The notes under the pieces are model-generated. The model had not been told where the DNA came from, made no database searches, and saw only the letters and a program-made list of their open reading frames with translations. A stretch of DNA of 5,619 nt, from the NCBI GenBank assembly GCA_019240175.1, contig JAFAYS010001061.1:1-5619 (forward strand), read 5' to 3'. Positions 1 through 3,555 of the stretch are shown in pieces. The number at the start of each line of letters is the position of its first letter. Positions within the stretch are counted from its first letter, which is position 1. The stretch is from Chloroflexota bacterium (GTDB lineage Bacteria > Chloroflexota > Chloroflexia > Chloroflexales > Kallotenuaceae). Made by a program: the position numbers and the translations under genes.

Positions 1-416
1 AGCGCGCTCAGCTCATGCTCACGCTCGATTCGCTCCAAGGCCGCGTCTGGTCGCTCGTGCTCGTCGATCAGCGCGAACTCGGAATCGTGGCCGAACTCGT
101 CGAGCGGCGTGACCGGCAGCTGGCGGCTGCGCACGCGGTTGCGAAACACATTCAGAGCGATCTGATACAGCCACGGTCGCAGCGCCATCGTCGCGATCCG
201 CTCGGGATCATAGCCGGCCAGCGCCCGGTACGCGCGCACAAAGGCATCCTGCGCGATCTCTTCGGCGTCTTGGGCGTTCTGTGTCAAGCGCAGCGCGAAG
301 CAGTACAAACGATCCTGGTAGGTCAGCACCAGACACTCGAAGCAGCGATCGACATTGGCTGCCAGCGCTGCTTCGAGATCTTCCGGGCATGGTTGCAAGC
401 CCAGATCAATTGCCAT
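1..416 (-). CDS. ECF-type RNA polymerase sigma factor, N-terminal part (C-terminus off the window)
   Basis: Translating the minus strand from the ATG at 416 gives 138 residues with no stop before the window edge. Residues about 29-98 match sigma70 region 2. They include DAEEIAQDAFVRAYRAL (residues 50-66), the region 2.1-2.2 core that contacts RNA polymerase, and RPWLYQIALNVFRNRVR (80-96), the region 2.3-2.4 segment that opens and reads the -10 element. Residues 97-138 are a charged linker; region 4, which would read the -35 element, should lie beyond position 1. ECF factors direct polymerase to a small regulon in response to an envelope or stress signal, usually under an anti-sigma factor. 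The start is chosen because GAGG (422-425) sits five bases upstream. It overlaps the stop of the preceding 48-residue gene by 11 bases, implying translational coupling. In-frame TTG codons at 443 and 503 are less likely starts. Cysteines at 10, 25, 28 and 39 are noted but unexplained. The family call is secure; the subgroup is not determined. Confidence 0.92.
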   Translation of the reverse strand, partial: MAIDLGLQPCPEDLEAALAANVDRCFECLVLTYQDRLYCFALRLTQNAQDAEEIAQDAFVRAYRALAGYDPERIATMALRPWLYQIALNVFRNRVRSRQLPVTPLDEFGHDSEFALIDEHERPDAALERIEREHELSA

Positions 417-552
417 GTATGCCTCGCCAGCGCTGTCGCTCAAGACTAGGCTGCGAGCTTCTGTCGCTGCTATCCACGCCCCAGCGCAGCGCTGCCAGAT
501 CAAAGCCGATCAACCCGATCAGCAGTATACTCAAGATGATGATCGCTGTCAT
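406..552 (-). CDS. 48-residue single-pass membrane protein, translationally coupled to the sigma factor
   Basis: This short gene runs from the ATG at 552-550 to the TGA at 408-406. The product starts with an uninterrupted hydrophobic stretch, residues 2-21 (TAIIILSILLIGLIGFDLAA), long enough for one membrane span. A short polar tail follows, containing LRWGVDSSD and a basic, tryptophan-containing end (ERQRWRGIHGN). A strong ribosome binding site, GGGAGG at 558-563, lies five bases upstream. The stop lies inside the sigma-factor gene, an 11-base overlap. I recall very short Chloroflexota proteins with the same layout (one span, then ALRWGVDSRD and a Trp/Arg-rich end), but have no characterised homologue to name. 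A role as a membrane partner of the sigma factor is inferred from position only. The tail lacks the HxxxCxxC pattern of zinc-binding anti-sigma factors. Confidence 0.78.
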   Translation of the reverse strand: MTAIIILSILLIGLIGFDLAALRWGVDSSDRSSQPSLERQRWRGIHGN

Positions 553-557
553 ATGAA

Positions 558-563
558 CCTCCC
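558..563 (-). promoter_or_regulatory. Ribosome binding site of the 48-residue membrane protein
   Basis: Minus-strand GGGAGG is followed by five bases (TTCAT) and then the ATG at 552. This near-consensus Shine-Dalgarno sequence is the main reason for accepting such a short gene. Confidence 0.8.
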
Positions 564-638
564 GCAATACCCAAATTCAATACCTTCGCTGCACGGGCTG
601 CCAGCACCTTAAGTTGGCTCGACGTTACATAATTCGTC

Positions 639-845
639 CTAGCACGCCGACGGTGCGTAGCGCTCCTGAAGTCGTACGCCCCAGCCCGTCAGCCGCTGCC
701 CGATCCAGAAGAGCGCCTGGCTGTGGTAGCGGCTGCTGGGGCTCTGCTCGCTCTGGACAAGGCTGATCAGCTGCTGCCGCTGCGCCTCCGCAAGCAACGC
801 CCGCTGACGCTCGCGCACGAACCACTCCTCATTGCCTGACCACAT
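639..845 (-). CDS. 68-residue charged protein of unknown function
   Basis: The product is 68 residues, starting MWSGNEEWFVRERQRALLAE and ending GVRLQERYAPSAC. The N-terminal half (about residues 8-30) is rich in Arg, Glu and Gln and likely helical. The C-terminal half carries an amphipathic segment, ALFWIGQRLTGWGVRLQERY (residues 44-63). It resembles short Chloroflexota and actinobacterial hypothetical proteins ending in LGxxLxxWGxRLQxRY; this is recalled, not searched. There is no signal peptide and no convincing full membrane span. The start at ATG 845 is chosen over the adjacent in-frame GTG at 848 because AAGGAGG lies five bases from the ATG and only two from the GTG. The next gene begins 86 bases downstream on the same strand, so it may share a transcript with the 48-residue protein and the sigma factor. 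No function can be given. Confidence 0.8.
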   Translation of the reverse strand: MWSGNEEWFVRERQRALLAEAQRQQLISLVQSEQSPSSRYHSQALFWIGQRLTGWGVRLQERYAPSAC

Positions 846-850
846 CACTG

Positions 851-857
851 CCTCCTT
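851..857 (-). promoter_or_regulatory. Ribosome binding site that decides the start of the 68-residue protein
   Basis: Minus-strand AAGGAGG is a full Shine-Dalgarno match. It is spaced five bases (CAGTG) from the ATG at 845. The GTG at 848 would leave only two bases, so the ATG is the better start. Confidence 0.82.
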
Positions 858-1020
858 GCATGTAAGTGTATTTCACGCATCTGGCTCCGGCCTCGAAGGA
901 GTGAAAGCGTTGATCCACGCCGCCGCTCCATTCGTCCTCTCTATATTCTGAAACACACAAAGATCGATTCTGGTTGCAACAGTGGGCGGCAGATTTGGTG
1001 GCAAAGATGATGGCGGGGAA

Positions 1021-1039
1021 GGGCGTACGCAGCACGCCC
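1021..1039. repeat. Short inverted repeat GGGCGT-7-ACGCCC
   Basis: Perfect 6-base arms at 1021-1026 and 1034-1039 enclose a 7-base loop. On the minus strand the surrounding text reads GTAGGGGCGTGCTGCGTACG, similar to GTAGGGGCG-type interspersed repeats that I recall from Chloroflexota genomes. This small hairpin competes with the larger palindrome that contains it. Confidence 0.5.
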
Positions 1040-1097
1040 CTACAACGTCAATGCATGGTTGTCCATGACGATTGACCGTAGGGCCGTGCTGTAGCGC
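1023..1097. repeat. 75-base imperfect palindrome (REP/MITE-like hairpin or terminator)
   Basis: Nested complementary arms pair in order from the centre. CATGG (1054-1058) pairs with CCATG (1063-1067) around a TTGT loop. GTCAAT (1047-1052) pairs with ATTGAC (1071-1076), CCCTAC (1038-1043) with GTAGGG (1078-1083), and AGCACG (1031-1036) with CGTGCT (1085-1090). TAC (1026-1028) pairs with GTA (1091-1093), and GCG (1023-1025) with CGC (1095-1097). This gives about 29 base pairs with only small bulges. It begins about 20 bases after the stop of the 237-residue gene, so it could end that transcript, but no U-run follows. The outer arms look like the GTAGGGGCG interspersed-repeat type, so a REP or miniature mobile element is an alternative. 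Confidence 0.72.
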
Positions 1098-1117
1098 AGA
1101 TTGCGAAATTGGATGGA

Positions 1118-1831
1118 TTATCGCTGGGGCTGGAGGTCGATCCCAAGCTTGGCAAAGACGCCGGCGGCCAGCTCGATCACAGGCGCGGGGATGCGCCACG
1201 GCTCGGCTTTGTCGACGGCCAGCATGTCGAGGACTTCTTGATGCGGCTCCGGCAGCTGCGCCTGCTGCCTGGGAATGCTGTAGATGTCGTCGGCGAGCGT
1301 GTAGCGCAGCACCGGCGGGTGTTCCTGCGCGATCTGACTGTAGGCGTGTATCAGCGCCGCTATCTCTTTGGTGGGCAGAAAATTGATCTCGCCGTTGACG
1401 ACCGGAGCCGTGATGTAGTAGTCGGCGTGGCCGCGACTTTTGCGCCGCCGGATCGCGATATTGCTGGCGATGCGCACCGCCGGCTTGCCACCATGATCGA
1501 CGGTTGGCAGATCGCACCAGTGCAGCCGCGTCGAGTCGAAGTGGGCGATGCGCTCTTTGGGATGGTGCAGCACGCGCGCGCCTTCCGGTCCCGGCGGCTC
1601 GACGTGCTTGATGCCGCGCAGCGCCGTGACGCGATCTTCCAGCGTGCGCACATTAAAGCCGCGCATGCGAATCCGTCCGATCAAGCCTTCGCGTCGCCAG
1701 GTCACAAGCTCAAAAAACTTGCCGACTGTCACGCCCTCGCCGCGCAGCACGGGCCGCAGCTTATCGTTATTGATAATGAAACGATCAGGACGAATTTCGT
1801 CGAGATCCGGTGGTTGCCAGGGTTGTGTCAT
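1118..1831 (-). CDS. Conserved-looking 237-residue protein of unknown function
   Basis: The reading frame is complete, from ATG at 1831 to TAA at 1118-1120. I do not recognise the family. The protein is soluble in appearance, with no signal peptide or membrane span. It is rich in Arg, His and Pro. A basic first half (VTWRREGLIGRIRMRGFN, residues 43-60) leads into a central part with several His, Trp and Cys residues (HFDSTRLHWCDLPTVDHGG, 97-115). A mixed middle section, IASNIAIRRRKSRGHADYYI (121-140), follows, then a likely helical C-terminal third (NFLPTKEIAALIHAYSQIAQ, 150-169, and residues 196-230). The gene follows ruvC by 46 bases on the same strand, so co-transcription is plausible, but that alone does not imply a repair role. 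No strong Shine-Dalgarno sequence is visible (GAAAAG only) and a hairpin lies just upstream. It is accepted as real for its length, position in the gap after ruvC and protein-like composition. The overlapping plus-strand frames look like shadows. Confidence 0.8.
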   Translation of the reverse strand: MTQPWQPPDLDEIRPDRFIINNDKLRPVLRGEGVTVGKFFELVTWRREGLIGRIRMRGFNVRTLEDRVTALRGIKHVEPPGPEGARVLHHPKERIAHFDSTRLHWCDLPTVDHGGKPAVRIASNIAIRRRKSRGHADYYITAPVVNGEINFLPTKEIAALIHAYSQIAQEHPPVLRYTLADDIYSIPRQQAQLPEPHQEVLDMLAVDKAEPWRIPAPVIELAAGVFAKLGIDLQPQR

Positions 1832-1840
1832 AGCTTTTCA

Positions 1841-1871
1841 GGCAGCGACGACCGTCGATCGCCGCGCTGCC
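1841..1871 (-). promoter_or_regulatory. Hairpin in the ruvC / unknown-gene spacer
   Basis: Perfect 7-base arms GGCAGCG (1841-1847) and CGCTGCC (1865-1871) flank 17 bases and fill most of the 46-base spacer. On the minus strand the hairpin lies just after the ruvC stop and ends about 9 bases before the start codon of the downstream gene. It has no U-run, so it is not a typical terminator. It could affect translation of the downstream gene or mRNA stability between the two genes; that is inference. Confidence 0.4.
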
Positions 1872-1877
1872 CATGCA

Positions 1878-2375
1878 TTACTCCTCAGCGTAGCGCGCAA
1901 GAATTGGCCCGGTGTACGCGTGGCAGATCGCGATCGCCAGCGCGTCGGCGGCGTCGTCGGGCTTTGGGATCTTGTCGAGGCCCAGCGTCAGCCGGACCAT
2001 CTCCTGCATCTGTTTTTTGTCGGCGGCACCGTAGCCCGCGACCGCCTGTTTCACCGCCATCGGACGATACTCCTGGATCGGAAGGTTGGCGTCGGCCAGT
2101 ACCAGCAGCGCCACGCCGCGCGCATGACCGACCGCCAGCGCCGTGTTGACGTTCTTGCCGAAGAACAGCTCTTCGATCCCGGCTGTCTCGGGCCGGTACT
2201 GCTCGATCACCGCGATCAGGCCACGATGCAGCAGCTGCAAGCGCTGTGCTAGCGCCAGCTCTTTGGGCGTCGTCAGCACGCCATACTCGACGCACTTGAG
2301 ACCGCCCACGCCGTCTTCTTCCACAATGCCCCAGCCCATGATCGCGGTGCCGGGATCGATGCCGAGTGTTCGCAT
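1878..2375 (-). CDS. ruvC: Crossover junction endodeoxyribonuclease RuvC (Holliday-junction resolvase)
   Basis: RuvC is a dimeric nuclease that cuts four-way DNA junctions symmetrically, working with the RuvAB branch-migration motor in recombinational repair. The 165-residue product is close to the usual length (E. coli 173). The RNase H-like fold is evident. GIDPG near the N-terminus carries catalytic D7. IEELFFGKN (residues 67-75) carries the second acid, E68. KPDDAADALAIAICH (138-152) carries D141 and D144. The segment PMAVKQAVAGYGAADKKQMQ (105-124) has the conserved basic residues near the active site. The ATG at 2375 is preferred because MRTLGIDPG matches the normal family N-terminus. 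An in-frame TTG two codons upstream (2381) is possible but lies in a repeat. No good ribosome binding site is seen for either start. yebC lies upstream, an order common in bacteria, but ruvA and ruvB do not follow; an unknown gene does. Confidence 0.96.
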   Translation of the reverse strand: MRTLGIDPGTAIMGWGIVEEDGVGGLKCVEYGVLTTPKELALAQRLQLLHRGLIAVIEQYRPETAGIEELFFGKNVNTALAVGHARGVALLVLADANLPIQEYRPMAVKQAVAGYGAADKKQMQEMVRLTLGLDKIPKPDDAADALAIAICHAYTGPILARYAEE

Positions 2376-2378
2376 AGA

Positions 2379-2412
2379 CAAGAACCTAGAACCAACGCAA
2401 GAACCTAGAACC
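2379..2412. repeat. Two direct copies of CAAGAACCTAGAACC abutting ruvC
   Basis: The 15-base unit occurs at 2379-2393 and again at 2398-2412, a 19-base period. A 13-base reverse complement of the unit (GTTCTAGGTTCTT) occurs at 2611-2623 at the other end of the spacer. The repeat occupies the place where the ruvC ribosome binding site should be. Confidence 0.75.
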
Positions 2413-2420
2413 TAGGATCG

Positions 2421-2472
2421 AATGAACAAGGAAACAAGAGAACAAAAGAACAAAGAACAACGAAACCAAGAG
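2421..2472. repeat. Degenerate AAC/GAACAA tract (TTGTTC on the minus strand)
   Basis: The plus strand is almost all A, G and C, built from imperfect 7-9 base units such as GAACAAG, GAACAAAA, GAACAAA and GAACAAC. On the minus strand, the ruvC sense strand, it is a pyrimidine-rich run of TTGTTC-like units. It codes for nothing recognisable. Such low-complexity tracts can change length by slippage. It lies in the probable ruvC leader, but any effect on expression is speculation. Confidence 0.55.
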
Positions 2473-2554
2473 TAAACCGAGAAAGGCTACTTTAGCTTTA
2501 TTTTGTCTGCTCAGCAGGAACAGTACCTGCGAAGATACCAGCAGAAGTTTGCGC

Positions 2555-2608
2555 GAAACAAAGAACCAAGAACGCGCTGGTAGGTTAGCGCTATAGGTTC
2601 TTGGTTCT
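2555..2608 (-). terminator. Probable intrinsic terminator of yebC
   Basis: Perfect 12-base arms AGAACCAAGAAC (2562-2573) and GTTCTTGGTTCT (2597-2608) form the lower stem. GCGCT (2574-2578) and AGCGC (2587-2591) form a 5-pair upper stem with an 8-base loop; a TATAG bulge sits on one side. Read on the minus strand, the hairpin starts 22 bases after the yebC stop and is followed directly by TTGTTT. The stem base is AT-rich, weaker than in classic terminators. An alternative 12-base pairing (2556-2567 with 2618-2629) would compete with it. Confidence 0.55.
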
Positions 2609-2630
2609 AAGTTCTAGGTTCTTTGTTTTC

Positions 2631-3398
2631 CTAGGATTCTGCAAACTTCTCTGCCAGCTCTTCCGAAACATCCAGATTCGAGTAGACTTTTTGCACGTCG
2701 TCCAGATCTTCGAGCTTTTCCATCAGCCGCAGCGCCGCCATCGCGGTGGTTTCGCTGTCGGGCGTGAACGGCGTGGTCGGCTTCATCAGCGGCTCGACGT
2801 TGGTGATCGGCAGGCCCGCGCCCTGGAGCGCCGTCCGCACCGTGTTGAGATCCTCGAATGCCGTGTACACCTCGACCTGGTTGCCGTCGACCTCGACATC
2901 ATCCGCGCCCGCGTCGATCGCCTGGAGCATCACGTCGTCGGGATCGAACTTCTGGCTGTCGGGAAACTCGATCGTGATCAGGCCTTTGTTCTCAAACATC
3001 CACGACACCGAGCCGCTCTCGCCCAGGTTGCCGCCGCCCTTGGTGAAGGTCGAGCGCACCTCGGCGGCTGTACGGTTGCGATTATCCGTCGCCGCCTGGA
3101 CAATAATCGCGATGCCGCCGGGAGCATAGCCCTCGTAGTAGATCTCGTCGATCGACGCTTCGGCACCCTTGCCCAAGCCGCGATCGATCGCGCGCTGGAT
3201 GTTATCCATCGGCATGTTACTCTGCCGGGCTTTATCGACCGCCAGCCGCAGCCGGAAATTCATATCTGGATCGCCGTTGTTGCCTTCCCGCGCCGCGACG
3301 GTGATTTCACGGGCCAGCTTCGTAAAGAGCGCGCCACGTTTCTGATCCAAAATGCCTTTGCTGCGACGAATAGAATGCCATTTGGAATGGCCGGACAT
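2631..3398 (-). CDS. yebC: YebC/TACO1-family translation factor or transcriptional regulator
   Basis: The 255-residue product matches the YebC/PmpR family along its whole length (usual length about 240-250). The N-terminus MSGHSKWHSIRRSKGILDQK is the family signature. It is followed by RGALFTKLAREITVAAREG (21-39), NMPMDNIQRAIDRGLG (61-76), IYYEGYAPGGIAIIV (86-100), DNRNRTAAEVRSTFTKGGGNLG (105-126) and GSVSWMF (129-135). The C-terminal domain includes DAGADDVE (162-169). Members were first called DNA-binding regulators (PmpR). The mitochondrial relative TACO1 acts in translation, and more recent work ties some bacterial members to translation of proline-rich stretches. Which role applies here cannot be seen from sequence. 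The ATG is supported by AAGGAG at 3407-3412, eight bases upstream, and by a strong promoter 32 bases upstream. The gene appears to be its own transcription unit between the ftsH terminator and the hairpin after its stop. Confidence 0.96.
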   Translation of the reverse strand: MSGHSKWHSIRRSKGILDQKRGALFTKLAREITVAAREGNNGDPDMNFRLRLAVDKARQSNMPMDNIQRAIDRGLGKGAEASIDEIYYEGYAPGGIAIIVQAATDNRNRTAAEVRSTFTKGGGNLGESGSVSWMFENKGLITIEFPDSQKFDPDDVMLQAIDAGADDVEVDGNQVEVYTAFEDLNTVRTALQGAGLPITNVEPLMKPTTPFTPDSETTAMAALRLMEKLEDLDDVQKVYSNLDVSEELAEKFAES

Positions 3399-3406
3399 AC
3401 ATCTAT

Positions 3407-3412
3407 CTCCTT
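3407..3412 (-). promoter_or_regulatory. yebC ribosome binding site
   Basis: Minus-strand AAGGAG lies eight bases before the yebC ATG at 3398. It fits the expected family N-terminus MSGHSKW. Confidence 0.8.
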
Positions 3413-3429
3413 TTCAAATTGCAGCCTTC

Positions 3430-3458
3430 ATTATAGCCAGCGCCGCGCCGATGGGCAA
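3430..3458 (-). promoter_or_regulatory. Sigma70-type promoter of yebC
   Basis: On the minus strand, TTGCCC (3453-3458) and a perfect TATAAT (3430-3435) are separated by exactly 17 bases. Transcription should start near 3423, giving a leader of about 25 bases that contains the AAGGAG site. The placement between the ftsH terminator and yebC supports it. Confidence 0.8.
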
Positions 3459-3502
3459 CCACATTGCGTCTGCCAATTTTGTGCTGAGGTTGTGTTCGAC
3501 TG

Positions 3503-3536
3503 CAAACAGAAGGCCCACGGGGAATACCCGTGGGCC
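3503..3536 (-). terminator. Intrinsic terminator of ftsH
   Basis: A perfect 10-base-pair GC-rich stem, GGCCCACGGG (3512-3521) with CCCGTGGGCC (3527-3536), closes a 5-base loop. Reading on the minus strand it begins 19 bases after the ftsH TAA and is followed by TTCTGTTTG, a U-rich tail. It is a classic Rho-independent terminator. Confidence 0.88.
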
Positions 3537-3555
3537 GCCGTCGATGGATGAAGGC

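Larger units (their letters stand above)
846..1117. other. Intergenic region between the 237-residue gene and the small-protein/sigma module
   Basis: This 272-base gap has two parts. Its right part (1021-1100) is a long imperfect palindrome, listed separately. Its left part (846-1020) should hold the promoter for the small-protein/sigma module, because the module starts here and the palindrome may block read-through. An AT-rich patch on the minus strand around 940-960 (TTTGTGTGTTTCAGAATATAG) is the best place for a promoter, but no clean -35/-10 pair with 16-18 base spacing is visible. A 28-codon reading frame (931-845) ends in a TGATG overlap with the 68-residue gene and may be chance. Confidence 0.5.
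2376..2630. other. Repeat-rich yebC-ruvC intergenic spacer, no gene
   Basis: This 255-base spacer is much lower in GC than the flanking genes. From yebC towards ruvC it holds an inverted-repeat copy (2611-2623), a 12-base-pair hairpin with a U-rich tail (2555-2608), a small hairpin GCAGG-7-CCTGC (2514-2530), an AT-rich patch (about 2485-2510), the pyrimidine-rich tract and the direct repeats at the ruvC start. A ruvC promoter would be expected near the AT-rich patch, which reads GACAAAATAAAGCTAAAGTA on the minus strand. No convincing -35/-10 pair could be fixed. Confidence 0.55.

Noticed and set aside
15..449. 144-codon plus-strand frame
   Set aside because: It is antisense to a frame with clear sigma region 2 motifs and has no family resemblance.
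829..1035. 68-codon minus-strand frame ending in MQGGSDVVRQ
   Set aside because: It overlaps the ribosome binding site and start of the better supported 68-residue gene, and its sequence looks random.
1109..2149. 346-codon plus-strand frame (and the 234-codon frame at 1548-2252)
   Set aside because: They run across both the unknown gene and half of ruvC on the other strand. The C-terminal part is Arg/Pro/Ser-rich shadow sequence, and there is no ribosome binding site or domain.
2376..2381. TTG at 2381 as the ruvC start
   Set aside because: It adds only two residues before the conserved MRTLGIDPG N-terminus and lies within a repeat; the ATG at 2375 is the simpler choice.
2376..2630. CRISPR array in the repeat-rich spacer
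   Set aside because: Repeats are short, degenerate and unevenly spaced, with no regular unique spacers and no cas gene.
2601..3551. 316-codon plus-strand frame opposite yebC
   Set aside because: It is the antisense shadow of an unmistakable YebC-family gene and spans its promoter and stop.
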